A stretch of 64,000 nucleotides of DNA from Paracoccaceae bacterium (GCA_028285485.1 JANQPC010000065.1:1-64000), one strand, 5' to 3'; counted from the first letter of the stretch, positions 46,287 to 55,488 are shown. Numbers and translations are program-made. Notes: generated by a model from the letters alone, not told the origin.

Positions 46287-47060
46287 CTAGTCAGCTCTTG
46301 GTATCAAGCACCGTTCAACAACTTCCAGAGTCTGCTCGTCGGCCTCCAAATCATCAAGCACTTCGGACAGCTTGCGCCTGCCAGCTCCAATGTCCAACTC
46401 GAAGTCATCGACCTCCGCCACTGCACGTAGGTCCGACATCTGCTGAGCGTGGATCCGATCTGCAGTCCCGCCGCCGATGTCAGAGAAATACTCGCGGGTC
46501 AGCTCGGAGCTCGCTGATCCACCGGCAAGTGATCGGCCAGCGCCTGTGCCTGTGTCGCCCGGCTGACTTACTGGGCTCGGCTCCGCTACGCCAGTAATTG
46601 GCTGCTCGGGCTCCGGCCCTAGGCGGCTTGTGAGCGTTCTGGCGAGCGCTTCCTCTGCGGCGCCACCGTTTCGGAATAGGTACTCGGTTGCAGCAGCGAC
46701 TTCAGCAGGTGAGACCGTGTTACTCAGCTCTGCTTCACGAATGACAGCCTCAACTTGCTCACGTCGGGCCAGAGCTGCATCTGTGGCTTGCAATGGGAGT
46801 AGACGATCCTCAGCTGGTTCGAACGAAACCTGCGCACGCTGACCATCCAAGTTCCAAGTCTCAAGTCTGCGAACAGCATCCTCAAGTTCGGCTGGAGTGA
46901 CTGCTGGATCTGGTGCGCGTGGATCCGCCGGAGCTTCGATCTCGGAGACCGCTTCAGTTTGCGAAGTTTGTTGCCGTGACTGGGCTGTCTGTGGCCCTAA
47001 GGGTTGTGAAGATTGATGGGCGAAATCGCCTGCAATTGGACGAGTGCCGGGCTCCGACAA
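46287..47060 (-). CDS. C-terminal end of a phage virion-like protein (remnant)
   Basis: A 257-residue, Glu/Ala/Gln-rich low-complexity frame ending in ...RRKLSEVLDDLEADEQTLEVVERCL, a tail I recall from very large phage or MGE proteins in Rhodobacteraceae. It opens only at a TTG (47060), with an in-frame stop 3 codons upstream, and has no convincing ribosome site. Most likely it is the 3' remnant of the gene whose 5' part is at 47140-48012, with the middle lost. Confidence 0.45.
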   Translation of the reverse strand: MSEPGTRPIAGDFAHQSSQPLGPQTAQSRQQTSQTEAVSEIEAPADPRAPDPAVTPAELEDAVRRLETWNLDGQRAQVSFEPAEDRLLPLQATDAALARREQVEAVIREAELSNTVSPAEVAAATEYLFRNGGAAEEALARTLTSRLGPEPEQPITGVAEPSPVSQPGDTGTGAGRSLAGGSASSELTREYFSDIGGGTADRIHAQQMSDLRAVAEVDDFELDIGAGRRKLSEVLDDLEADEQTLEVVERCLIPRAD

Positions 47061-47139
47061 CGCATCTTAAGAGCCACCTTGAGGAGCAGCGGCGGAGTTT
47101 TCCCCAGAGGCAATAGGCCCGTAGCGGCCCGGAGAGACG

Positions 47140-48012
47140 TCAGGAAGCCGCCCTTCGCTCAGGGCTGTCTCCGGCTGCATCCACTGCCGCTTTGCCCGTC
47201 AGTGAAGCTCTCTGGGGCTCCAGCGTGCCGGCACAGTTCAGCCTGGCCTTCGCGTAGATCGCAGCACGCTCAATCGCTGAGAAGACCTCATCCCGCCCGG
47301 AACGGTAGAGAAGTTTGCTGCCGCCGGCCAACGCACCGGCGAAAACCGCACCAAGCGCGATCTGTGTCACAGGGTTGGGTTTCGGAATGCCGAGACGTTC
47401 GGCTTGCTGAAACTGCCTGCGAAGCGTCAGTGCCTCGCCCAGCCCGTTCAGCATCGCCTCGCGGGCAACGATCTTCATAACCGATCCCTGCGGTCCGCCG
47501 AAAAACATCAACGCAAGGCTTGTTGGATCCGTACTCGCCGCAGCACCACGCCCAAGGAAGTTGGCCAGGCCAGGAAAGTCTGCGGTCATGCCAAGAGACT
47601 CGATCGCATCCGCGTACTCGGCCTGCATGCGCTTCGTAGCTTCGTTCCGTACGCCATCGCGGGAAAGCGCTAGGTCGCCGAACATCTCGGGATATGCCGC
47701 GCCAACGTCATTTGCGACTTCCAGCATCGCCTTTTGCCAAGCGTAACCATAGCGACCGTGGCGAGAGCTTCGCCTGGGATGGCGCAAAGCGCCTATGCGC
47801 CTATCGAGCTCCTCAGACCCAAGAACGTTCCCAACGCGATCGTAGACATCCTCGAAGACGTCACGTTCGGTTTTCGCAGAACGAGACCAGTAATCGATTT
47901 CGATGCTCTCAGCCTTGAAGCCGGCAAACACGCCGTCCCAGAAACCCTGAATGCCGGTAGCCGGTCTTCGTGGCTCACGCCTAAAAGCTGGTGTGTCAGG
48001 TGGTGCAAACAT
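47140..48012 (-). CDS. N-terminal part of a phage internal-virion-like protein (probable remnant)
   Basis: A 290-residue frame: MFAPPDTPAFRREPRRPATG, then a helical domain with FWDGVFAGFKAESIEIDYWSR. A glycine-alanine hydrophobic part follows (PVTQIALGAVFAGALAGGSKLLY), and it ends in CAGTLEPQRASLTGKAAVDA. Such start sequences occur in long podovirus-like internal virion proteins of several hundred to thousands of residues; this one is far shorter. ATG 48012 is chosen over 48033. The downstream frame at 46287 may be its other end. Confidence 0.5.
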   Translation of the reverse strand: MFAPPDTPAFRREPRRPATGIQGFWDGVFAGFKAESIEIDYWSRSAKTERDVFEDVYDRVGNVLGSEELDRRIGALRHPRRSSRHGRYGYAWQKAMLEVANDVGAAYPEMFGDLALSRDGVRNEATKRMQAEYADAIESLGMTADFPGLANFLGRGAAASTDPTSLALMFFGGPQGSVMKIVAREAMLNGLGEALTLRRQFQQAERLGIPKPNPVTQIALGAVFAGALAGGSKLLYRSGRDEVFSAIERAAIYAKARLNCAGTLEPQRASLTGKAAVDAAGDSPERRAAS

Positions 48013-48087
48013 GGCAGGTTCCCGTCCTCTCAAAGCTTGGGCGGTTCGATGTTCTGGGCGACACGCATCAAAGCGATTTTTCTTTTC

Positions 48088-48585
48088 TCAGCAGATGGCG
48101 GAACGCTTCGGGTGGAGCTGATCCTCGTATGCCTCTCGCAACGGTCGATCTGGGAGCTGAACAACGGTGCGGTTTTGCGCAACGGGTGAGCGGTGTGACT
48201 CCTGTTCATATTCCTGTTCCTTATAGGGGTGCTGCTCAGCGTCACTTGAGGGTGCTGATCTCGACACCTCGTCTTCCTCGATCAGACTGCAGTTTACAGC
48301 AGCCTGAAAACCGGGATTGCAGGCGAGATCGAATTGATTGCTGGCTTGTCTGGCGTCCTTCCTTTGGGGCAGGCGCAAGATGAGGTTTTGCTTTTCCAAC
48401 GTCACGAGCGCGTATCGGATTGGCCGTGGAGACAAACCCGTCATTTTGGAGAGTGTCTCGATCTTTGGGTTGCACTGTTGGGATCGGCCGTTATGGCAGT
48501 GGCAGAGCGCCAAAAGCACAAGGTATTCCGTTGAATTGAGCCGCGCGCTTGCCCGCCAGGCCCAGTTGTATGCCGGGATGCTCAT
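48088..48585 (-). CDS. HTH (phage replication/regulatory-type) protein
   Basis: A 165-residue protein with an N-terminal winged-helix of the HTH_36 type (ARLNSTEYLVLLALCHCHNGRSQQCNPKIETLSKMTGLSPRPIRYALVTLEKQNLI) and an acidic, glutamine-rich tail. Similar domains occur in phage replication protein O-like and MGE regulators. Start ATG overlaps the stop of the upstream 82-residue ORF (ATGA at 48582-48585). It likely belongs with the integrase-end module. Confidence 0.62.
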   Translation of the reverse strand: MSIPAYNWAWRASARLNSTEYLVLLALCHCHNGRSQQCNPKIETLSKMTGLSPRPIRYALVTLEKQNLILRLPQRKDARQASNQFDLACNPGFQAAVNCSLIEEDEVSRSAPSSDAEQHPYKEQEYEQESHRSPVAQNRTVVQLPDRPLREAYEDQLHPKRSAIC

Positions 48586-48830
48586 GCCGCGCTCCCGTAC
48601 CGCTGGGGACGCTCTTCTAGAGCAAACAAGTCCACAGGTAGAGCTCCGGTCTCGCGCCAGACAGCATCGATCAGTGTTTGCCGGTCGCCATACGCACCGA
48701 TTTCAGTCCAGCACTTGGCTGCAGGATCGAGTTTTCTCAGAAGATATTGCTCGCCCCTAGTGGCTACCTGGAGCTTTCCGCTTTCGGCGACCAGAGATGG
48801 TTCTTGGAGTGAATGATTGTTGTATTCCAA
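48582..48830 (-). CDS. small hypothetical protein upstream of the HTH gene
   Basis: An 82-residue protein (MEYNNHSLQEPSLVAESGKL ... DLFALEERPQRYGSAA), soluble, with no known motif. Its stop overlaps the HTH gene start by 4 bases, so coupling supports that it is real. It may be an accessory factor of the replication or excision module. Confidence 0.5.
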   Translation of the reverse strand: MEYNNHSLQEPSLVAESGKLQVATRGEQYLLRKLDPAAKCWTEIGAYGDRQTLIDAVWRETGALPVDLFALEERPQRYGSAA

Positions 48831-48928
48831 CGTCTTAACCTTTCATTGAAGGTCGGACGCAAACACACTATTCTAACAGTGGGTGAAAGAATGCGGCCTC
48901 GTCCAATTGCGGTTGGGCGTGGCCCTTT

Positions 48929-49120
48929 TTATGCGGCGTCACCTGAGATGACCGCGTGAACGGCTTCGCGTGGCCAACGCGTTGATCCGCATACCTTGAT
49001 GGGCTTGGGGAAGGTACCCTTGGCTGAGTTTCTCCAGATCGTCGTTACTGAGAGTCCGGTGACAGCTGCGACCTGCTTGACGCTTAACAGCTCCGCGTCT
49101 GTGGTTTTAATCTCATCCAT
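48929..49120 (-). CDS. AlpA-family excisionase/regulator
   Basis: A 63-residue protein whose core LLSVKQVAAVTGLSVTTIWRNSAKGTFPKPIKVCGSTRWPREAV is the AlpA MerR-like HTH: the TxxSVTTIWR recognition helix and the wing with FPKP-K are classical. AlpA-type proteins act as excisionase or integrase activator in P4-type islands. ATG 49120 is used (longer frame to 49165 has no support). It lies about 60 bases downstream of the next gene and shares its strand with the integrase. Confidence 0.85.
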   Translation of the reverse strand: MDEIKTTDAELLSVKQVAAVTGLSVTTIWRNSAKGTFPKPIKVCGSTRWPREAVHAVISGDAA

Positions 49121-49180
49121 GGATGTGTCTCCCAAAGAGTGGCTATGATTGCCACTAAAAGGCACAGGATGAATTTGTTG

Positions 49181-49795
49181 TCATACGACATGTTTTTCGA
49201 GAAGTTCGTACGCTTGCTCTTCTGTAAATCCAGCCGAGATCAAATGCGTTCTGCGCCGCTCCCAGATTTTCGCAATCGCACTATCAGAGAGTGGTTCGCC
49301 CAGGCGCCGCATCTCGTTGGCAAAGATGCTACAACCGCTTCGGCCTTTTGGCTTTCTGCTGCTTTCGTTTTCAAGCGGATCGAAGCCTCGCATACGGAGA
49401 TGCGCAACTCCAAGGATTATCAAAACGTTTCGAGCTAACTTGGGCTTGTTTCTAGCGGGTTCCTCGGCAAGCAGAAGCAATGCCGCTACTCTTCGTCGAA
49501 TGGCATCGATCTCGTCACTGTGAATAAGCGCTCGGGCTAAGATGATCTTGGATAAGTGGAAAAACGCCGGGTTGATTGTCGCAAGGTGCATCAGCAATCC
49601 CATCATCCAACTCTCGCGGAGCTTGTGATCTTTGCCGATCAAAGCAATGTCGTGTTTGGCGTCAGGCGCTCTCTGCCTTTCTGCCCACGAGGCCAATCGA
49701 GCCAACGTCTTGGTCAGCTCTTCATCATCTTCGTAGAGACGAAGATGCCTCAGCTCAAAAAAACCGCGGAGAACCTTCGTAGTGTTGTGATTCAA
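49181..49795 (-). CDS. hypothetical protein coupled to the integrase gene
   Basis: A 204-residue helical protein (TLARLASWAERQRAPDAKHDIALIGKDHKLRESWMMGLLMHLATINPAFFHLSK). It has no recognised family. TTG 49795 overlaps the integrase stop (TTGA), suggesting coupled translation; an ATG at 49849 inside the integrase is an alternative start. It is transcribed with int, so may modulate integration or act in the same module. Confidence 0.5.
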   Translation of the reverse strand: MNHNTTKVLRGFFELRHLRLYEDDEELTKTLARLASWAERQRAPDAKHDIALIGKDHKLRESWMMGLLMHLATINPAFFHLSKIILARALIHSDEIDAIRRRVAALLLLAEEPARNKPKLARNVLIILGVAHLRMRGFDPLENESSRKPKGRSGCSIFANEMRRLGEPLSDSAIAKIWERRRTHLISAGFTEEQAYELLEKHVV

Positions 49796-50964
49796 ATGCG
49801 CACCAACTGCACGACGTCGCCAGCCTCGCCAGTTGCAAACCGCGCCCATGCATCCATCAGATCTCGACGGCGCTCGAACAAGTCTGACCTGGCGTAGGCC
49901 CGCTCAACTTTCGAGCCGAATGTATGCGCCAATGCTGCCTCCGATACCTCGCGATCGGCATAAGCGCTTTCGCTGCACCAGTCGCGGAAGGTCGAACGGA
50001 AACCGTGCGTAGTAATGCCTTCTCGTTTCATGCGCGTCATCAGCGCCTTGAACACGGTGTCTGACATCGGCTTGCCTACGCCCATGGGGCCGCGCTGAAT
50101 GCTGGGGAACACAAACTCGCTATCCAGGCCTCTGACCGCCTCCAGGACGCTCTGTGCGGGCTTTGAGAGGGGCACACGATGGGCCACGCCGCCCTTCATG
50201 CGCTCTGCCGGAACACTCCACACGTTGCCGTCAATTTCGCTCCAGCGCGCGCCCCTCACTTCGCCAGATCGAAGGCAGGTTAGGATGATGAACTCCAGTG
50301 CCCGCGCTGAAATCCCCTCGCGATCCTCCAACTCTGACATGAACCTTGGAAGGTCCTGCCATGGAAGCGCGCTCATGTGCTCGGCTCGATGCCGTACGTT
50401 AGGGAGGGAGCTCTGCACGCCATTAACGGGGTTTTCATTGAGGTAGTGACCAGCCCCCTTCGCCCAGTCGAACACCACTGAGATGCGTTGCTTGATGCGC
50501 CTGGCTGTGTCGTGCTTTTCCGTCCAGATCGGAGACAGTGCAGCAAGAACATCCGCCGTGCCGAGTGTGTGGATCGGCCGAGAGCCAAAGTGTGGGAAGG
50601 CGTACCGTTCAAGAGAGGTCAGCCAGATCTCCGCGTGTCGCTCGCTTCGCCATGTTGGAAGAAGGTTGGCGTGAACCTTTCGAGCCGCCTCTTCGAACGT
50701 CAGACTTTCCCGCTTTCGGATCGTATCTGGATCGCCGCCACGCCTTGCGATCTTCCGATACTTGCGTGCGTCTTCCCGTGCCTCTGCCAGAGAGACCAAA
50801 CTGGCTGAGCCTAGACCTAGTTCGCGACGTTTGCCGTGGACGACAGTTCGGAGGATCCACGACTTGGCGAGTGTTGGGCCCACGCGCAGATAGAGGCCCT
50901 CGCCATCTCCATACATGCCGGGTTCCTTGAGGGCCTGAACCGTGCGAACCGTGAGTTTTGGCAT
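49792..50964 (-). CDS. int: P4-type tyrosine site-specific integrase
   Basis: A 390-residue integrase. The N-terminal DUF4102-type arm-binding domain starts PKLTVRTVQALKEPGMYGDGEGLYLRVGPTLAKSWILR. The core domain has the catalytic set: R in LTCLRSGEVRGARW, H-G-F-R in THGFRSTFRDWC, and Y in VERAYARSDLFERR. ATG 50964 is preferred to a GTG at 50976. The gene lies 170 bases from attR and reads inward, at the end opposite the intact tRNA. That is the reverse of the usual P4 layout and suggests either an inverted arrangement or a later rearrangement. Confidence 0.93.
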   Translation of the reverse strand: MPKLTVRTVQALKEPGMYGDGEGLYLRVGPTLAKSWILRTVVHGKRRELGLGSASLVSLAEAREDARKYRKIARRGGDPDTIRKRESLTFEEAARKVHANLLPTWRSERHAEIWLTSLERYAFPHFGSRPIHTLGTADVLAALSPIWTEKHDTARRIKQRISVVFDWAKGAGHYLNENPVNGVQSSLPNVRHRAEHMSALPWQDLPRFMSELEDREGISARALEFIILTCLRSGEVRGARWSEIDGNVWSVPAERMKGGVAHRVPLSKPAQSVLEAVRGLDSEFVFPSIQRGPMGVGKPMSDTVFKALMTRMKREGITTHGFRSTFRDWCSESAYADREVSEAALAHTFGSKVERAYARSDLFERRRDLMDAWARFATGEAGDVVQLVRI

Positions 50965-51133
50965 CTGTCCCACCACCTTTCAGAATGAGGCTGTCCCGCC
51001 ATCTGACCCACCCGAAATGGTGGGATTGAACGAAACGGTGTGAAACAGTATGATATTGACGATTGCTACAAGTGCAAGAAACAGCGGTACTAAATGAAAC
51101 TTTGTGGGTTAGAGTGGAACGTGGGTTTTGTAG

Positions 51134-51149
51134 CCTCCTCCGCTACCAA
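51134..51149 (+). repeat. attR: 16-bp direct repeat, right island boundary
   Basis: CCTCCTCCGCTACCAA is identical to the 3' end of tRNA-Met at 33970-33985. The preceding bases (GTGGGTTTTGTAG) resemble the T-arm imperfectly, as expected for a residual tRNA 3' fragment. No tRNA gene is encoded here. Confidence 0.88.
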
Positions 51150-51345
51150 GTCCACCCCCACACGTTCTGTCACCACGTGTTCACGCCCCGGGTCCGGCGC
51201 GTTGGAACGGCTGTTGAAAACTTGGACGGTGAGCCGCGCGGCGGGCGGCTTCTGAACGTGTGGCAGCCGATTTTCACGCAAGTCCATTGATTTGCGGAGG
51301 GTTTCCGGCAGACTTGGCGTGAGATCACTGCGCATCGGGGCTGCC

Positions 51346-52389
51346 ATGAAACTGCACACTTCCCTTATCGGGCTTCTCGCCCTCATGGCCGGGCTCCACA
51401 CCGCAACGGCCCAGGAGGCGGAGCCCAGAACCGCCATCATCACCACGGTTGAGGCCGGGGGCCTGGGCGTTACCCGGCAGTTCTTTGGCACCGTTGTCGC
51501 CCGCCAGACGGTAGATCTGGCCTTTCAGGTCAGCGGCCAGATCACGCGCTTTCCGGCCCAGGAAGGCGAGGTGATCCCCGAGGGTGAGCTGGTTGCCGAG
51601 CTTGATCTCGAACCCTTTGAGCTTCAGTTGCGCCAGGCGCAGCTTCAGTTCGAGCAGGCCCAGCGCGCGTTCGAGCGGTTCGAACAGCTTGGATCGAACG
51701 TTTCGAGCGCCCAGCTTGAGGATGCGGAAACAGAGCTGGGGCTGGCCCGCGTTTCGGTTCGAAACGCTGAGGTGGCGCTGGAACATGCAACGCTGTCGGC
51801 CCCGTTCAACGCGCTTGTGGCAAGCCGGAACGTGGCGAATTTTTCAACGATCACGCAGGGCAGCCCGGTGGTGCGCCTGCACGATATGTCAGAGCTTCGC
51901 GTTGAAATCGATGTGCCCGAGATCCTGTTCCAGCAGGCCGGGGAGGATGCGAATTTCCGGCTTGAAGCGCGCTTTCCCACGGGGCCCGAGACCTATCCGC
52001 TGGAAGTGCGCGAGTTCAACGCCGAAGCCTCCAGCGTCGGCCAGAGCTTTCGCGCCACGCTCGCCCTGCCCCCGACGGCCGGGGTAACGGCGCTTCCGGG
52101 CAGTTCAGTCACCGTGCTTGCCACCAGCCTCGATGATGGCGCGCCCATTCTGATCCCGGCGACGGCAGTGCGCCTTGGGGATAATGGGGGGACAAGCGCG
52201 ATGCGCTTTCTGCCCCGCGATGAGACAACGGGCACCGTGGAAGAGGTTGTAATTACAATTGCGCCCGATCGCGATGGCCGGGTCGCCGTTCTCTCCGGCC
52301 TCAACCCCGGCGACGAAATCCTCCGAACCGGCGCGCAATCGGTCAGCGATGGCCAGGTGGTGCGGCGCTTCGGCGGGTTTTCTCAATGA
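51346..52389 (+). CDS. RND efflux periplasmic adaptor (HlyD/AcrA family)
   Basis: A 347-residue membrane-fusion protein. Signal MKLHTSLIGLLALMAGLHTATA precedes the lipoyl half (VVARQTVDLAFQVSGQITRFPAQEGEVIPEGELVAELD). A short helical hairpin (QLRQAQLQFEQAQRAFERFEQLG) and the beta-barrel and membrane-proximal domains follow. The start at 51346 is preferred over 51292. It overlaps the pump gene by ATGA. The outer-membrane partner is not in the window. Confidence 0.92.
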   Translation: MKLHTSLIGLLALMAGLHTATAQEAEPRTAIITTVEAGGLGVTRQFFGTVVARQTVDLAFQVSGQITRFPAQEGEVIPEGELVAELDLEPFELQLRQAQLQFEQAQRAFERFEQLGSNVSSAQLEDAETELGLARVSVRNAEVALEHATLSAPFNALVASRNVANFSTITQGSPVVRLHDMSELRVEIDVPEILFQQAGEDANFRLEARFPTGPETYPLEVREFNAEASSVGQSFRATLALPPTAGVTALPGSSVTVLATSLDDGAPILIPATAVRLGDNGGTSAMRFLPRDETTGTVEEVVITIAPDRDGRVAVLSGLNPGDEILRTGAQSVSDGQVVRRFGGFSQ

Positions 52390-55300
52390 GCGCAGGGGCA
52401 TTGTCTATCGCGCGCGGGTCGATAGAAAAGCCGATCCTGACCTGGCTTTTGATCCTCACCTGCCTCTTCGGCGGCATCTGGGGATTTGCCTCGCTGGGGC
52501 GCCTGGAAGACCCAGCCTTCACCATCAAGCAAGCGGTCGTCGTCACCCAATATCCCGGCGCTTCGGCAGAGCAGGTGGCCACGGAAGTCTCCGAACCCCT
52601 TGAGGCCGCCATACAGCGCATGGCGGAGGTGGATCGGGTTGTTTCCCAGAACCGGCCCGGCGTTTCGCGGCTTGATGTGATTATCGCCGATACGGTGCCG
52701 GGCGACGAGCTGCCGCGATTGTGGACAGAGCTGCGCGAACGGATCACCAATGTGCAGGGCGAGCTGCCTGAAGAGGCCGGTACGCCTTTCGTGGATGACG
52801 GGTTCGGCGATGTCTACGGTGTGTTTTTCGCCGTCACCGCCCCGGGGCTCACGGACGGCGAAATCCATGATCTATCAACCTTCCTGCGGCGTGAGCTTCT
52901 CGCCGTAGAGGGCGTGGCTGACGTAACGGTGGCGGGCCTTCCCGAGGAGGCGATCTTTGTGGAGCCCGACATGGCGCTTGCGGCCAATATCGGCGTCAAC
53001 CCGCAAACCATCGTCTCGGCGATCGCCAATGCCAACACCGTGGCCTCGGCGGGGTCTGTCGATATTGGCGAAGGGGCGCGCACGCGGATCGAAACGCCGG
53101 AAGGCTCAAGCTCAGTGGATGAAATTGCCGCGCTCACCATCGGTGTGGGTGGGGAGACGATCAATCTCATCGATATCGCTCATGTCAGCCGCGCGCGGCA
53201 GGATAACCCAGGGCAGATCATCCGGTTCAATGGGCAGGAGGCGTTTACCCTCGGTGTTTCGGGCCTGAATGACGAAAATATCGTGGAGGTCGGCAACCGC
53301 GTGGATGCCCGGCTGGCCGAGCTTTTGCCGGAAATCCCCTACGGGATCGATCTGCACCCGATCTATCAGCAGCATGTGGTTGTTGACGAGTCGTCCACCG
53401 GCTTCCTCATCAATCTCGCGATGTCGGTGGGGATCGTGGTGCTTGTTCTGGGGCTCTTCATGGGGCCGCGCGCGGCGGTTGTTGTGGGAACAACCCTCCT
53501 TCTGACCGTTGTGGGCACGCTTCTTTTCATGGCGCTCTTCAGTATCGAGATGGAGCGGATATCGCTTGGCGCCCTGATCATCGCGATGGGCATGCTGGTG
53601 GATAACGCCATCGTCGTGGCCGAGGGCATGCAGCTTTCCATGCGGCGCGGCAAAACCTCCCGCGAGGCGGCTGAAGAGGCCGCCGGCAAAACCCAGATCC
53701 CGCTGCTGGGCGCAACGGTGATCGGGATCATGGCCTTTGCGGGCATCGGGCTCAGCCCGGATTCGACCGGCGAGTTCATGTTTTCGCTCTTCGCGGTGAT
53801 TGGCATCTCTCTCCTGCTTTCCTGGGTTCTCGCCATCACAGTCACGCCGCTTCTGGGGCACTATGTGTTTCAGCAGGGCCGGGCGGGCGAAGGCGATGCC
53901 TATGACGGGCCTGTTTTCCGCGCCTATGCGGGGCTTCTGCGTGCGGCGCTGCGCGTGCGATGGGTGGTGCTGCTGTTGCTCGTTGCGTTGACCGCCGCCT
54001 GCTATGTGGGTTTCGCGCAGGTGCGCCAGCAGTTCTTCCCCAACTCGAACACGCCAATCTTCCTCACACATCTAACCATGCGGCAGGGAACGCCCATTGC
54101 AGAGACGGCCGCGCGCATGGCCTTGCTGGAAGAGTATCTGGCTGCGCGCGATGATGTTGTCTCAGTGGCAAGCTTCACCGGCGAAGGCGCCACGCGGTTT
54201 CTGCTGACCTACGCGGCAGAGCCGCCAAACCCCGCCTATGGCCATCTCATCATCCGCACCCCGACGCTGGAAGAGATCCCCGCCTTGCAGGCGGATTTGG
54301 AGGCATTTGCGGCAGAGGCCATCCCCGATGGTGAGTTTCGCACCGAACGCATGGTGTTCGGGCCAGGCGGCGGCAGCCCGATTGAGGTGCGGTTCTCGGG
54401 CGGCGATCCGGCCGTTCTGCGCAGCCTTGCCAGCGAAGCCATTGCGGCCATGAGCGATGCCTCGGCGGATATCTTGAGCCCGCGGATCAACTGGCGCGAA
54501 CAGGAACTGGTGCTGCGCCCGATCTACAATACCGATCGCGCGCAGGCTGCCGGGATCAGCCGAGATGATGTGGCCCAGCTGATGCGCTTTGCCACCGATG
54601 GCGAACGCACGGGAACCTACCGCGATGGCGATCGCTCCCTCCCGATCATACTCCGGATCGATCCGGAGTCCGGCATCGGAATTCTCGATCAGATCATCGT
54701 GGCACAGGATGGCGAGACGATCCTGCAGCTTGAGCAGGTTGTCGACGGCTTCGAATTCAACGTGCAGAACACGCTCCTGATGCGCCGTGACCGGCTTCCC
54801 ACGATCACGGTGGGCGCCTCGATCCCGCCCGAACGAACCGCCGCCGAGGTGCACAGCCAGGTGCGCGCGGCGGTGGAAGCGATCGAGTTGCCGCTCGGCT
54901 ACCGCATGGAGTGGGGGGGCGAGTTCGAAAATTCGGCAAATGCCAATGCAAGCCTCGGGGCCCAGTTGCCGGTGACCGTTCTGATCATGGTTCTGATCTC
55001 GGTTTTGCTGTTCAACGCGCTTCGCCAGCCCCTGATCATCTGGCTTTTGGTGCCAATGTCGGTCAACGGCGTGGTGGTCGGGCTTTTGGGCACGGGGTTG
55101 CCTTTTACCTTTACCGCGCTTCTCGGCCTTCTCAGCCTTTCGGGCATGCTGATCAAAAACGGCATCGTGCTGGTGGAAGAGATCGATCTGGTGAAGGCCG
55201 GGGGCGTGCCCCTGCAGGAGGCCATCGTTTCGGCCTCAACATCGCGCCTTCGGCCCGTTCTCCTGGCGGCGGCAACAACTATTCTGGGTATGATCCCGCT

Positions 55301-55439
55301 TCTGGGCGATGCGTTCTTTGTTTCCATGGCCGTTACCATCATGGGCGGCCTGGCCTTTGCCTCGATCCTCACGCTTTTGGCGGCGCCGGTGCTTTACGAT
55401 GTGTTCTTCGGCCTACGCCGCGCCAAGGCATCGGCCTGA
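52386..55439 (+). CDS. RND-type efflux transporter (AcrB/MdtB-like)
   Basis: A 1017-residue, 12-helix inner-membrane pump. It has the typical N-terminal (SIEKPILTWLLILTCLFGGIWGFASLGRLEDPAF). The conserved helix IV with acidic residues (LIIAMGMLVDNAIVVAEGMQLSMRRG) is the proton relay, and the C-terminal helices carry LLGLLSLSGMLIKNGIVLVEEIDL. The substrate is likely organic toxicants or antibiotics, not metals, as no CzcA-type motif is evident. It ends before a 163-base gap that carries an Irr-type box. Confidence 0.93.
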   Translation: MSAGALSIARGSIEKPILTWLLILTCLFGGIWGFASLGRLEDPAFTIKQAVVVTQYPGASAEQVATEVSEPLEAAIQRMAEVDRVVSQNRPGVSRLDVIIADTVPGDELPRLWTELRERITNVQGELPEEAGTPFVDDGFGDVYGVFFAVTAPGLTDGEIHDLSTFLRRELLAVEGVADVTVAGLPEEAIFVEPDMALAANIGVNPQTIVSAIANANTVASAGSVDIGEGARTRIETPEGSSSVDEIAALTIGVGGETINLIDIAHVSRARQDNPGQIIRFNGQEAFTLGVSGLNDENIVEVGNRVDARLAELLPEIPYGIDLHPIYQQHVVVDESSTGFLINLAMSVGIVVLVLGLFMGPRAAVVVGTTLLLTVVGTLLFMALFSIEMERISLGALIIAMGMLVDNAIVVAEGMQLSMRRGKTSREAAEEAAGKTQIPLLGATVIGIMAFAGIGLSPDSTGEFMFSLFAVIGISLLLSWVLAITVTPLLGHYVFQQGRAGEGDAYDGPVFRAYAGLLRAALRVRWVVLLLLVALTAACYVGFAQVRQQFFPNSNTPIFLTHLTMRQGTPIAETAARMALLEEYLAARDDVVSVASFTGEGATRFLLTYAAEPPNPAYGHLIIRTPTLEEIPALQADLEAFAAEAIPDGEFRTERMVFGPGGGSPIEVRFSGGDPAVLRSLASEAIAAMSDASADILSPRINWREQELVLRPIYNTDRAQAAGISRDDVAQLMRFATDGERTGTYRDGDRSLPIILRIDPESGIGILDQIIVAQDGETILQLEQVVDGFEFNVQNTLLMRRDRLPTITVGASIPPERTAAEVHSQVRAAVEAIELPLGYRMEWGGEFENSANANASLGAQLPVTVLIMVLISVLLFNALRQPLIIWLLVPMSVNGVVVGLLGTGLPFTFTALLGLLSLSGMLIKNGIVLVEEIDLVKAGGVPLQEAIVSASTSRLRPVLLAAATTILGMIPLLGDAFFVSMAVTIMGGLAFASILTLLAAPVLYDVFFGLRRAKASA

Positions 55440-55488
55440 GGCCATCGTTCGTCGGAGGCGCCCCGGCACCTGGCCCTGAAGCTCAAAC

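Larger units (their letters stand above)
33970..51149. mobile_element. integrated genomic island at tRNA-Met (17.2 kb)
   Basis: The region is bounded by a 16-bp direct repeat from the tRNA 3' end and carries a P4-type tyrosine integrase next to the right boundary. An AlpA-like regulator and an HTH protein sit near the integrase. Base composition is visibly lower in GC and more mixed than the flanks, gene density is lower, and most genes are orphans. Cargo includes BLUF and SCHIC regulators, Cys-rich secreted proteins, a nuclease, a DUF3800 protein, an orphan solute-binding protein and phage-related remnants. No conjugation, capsid or terminase-large genes were seen, so self-transfer is unlikely. 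The integrase lies at the end far from the intact tRNA. Confidence 0.88.

Noticed and set aside
33985-51133. CRISPR array in the island
   Set aside because: No regularly spaced repeats; the only regular repeats are protein-level units in the gene at 38584-39330.
51110-51150. A second tRNA gene at the right island boundary
   Set aside because: Only the 3' end and a poor T-arm resemblance are present; it is attR.
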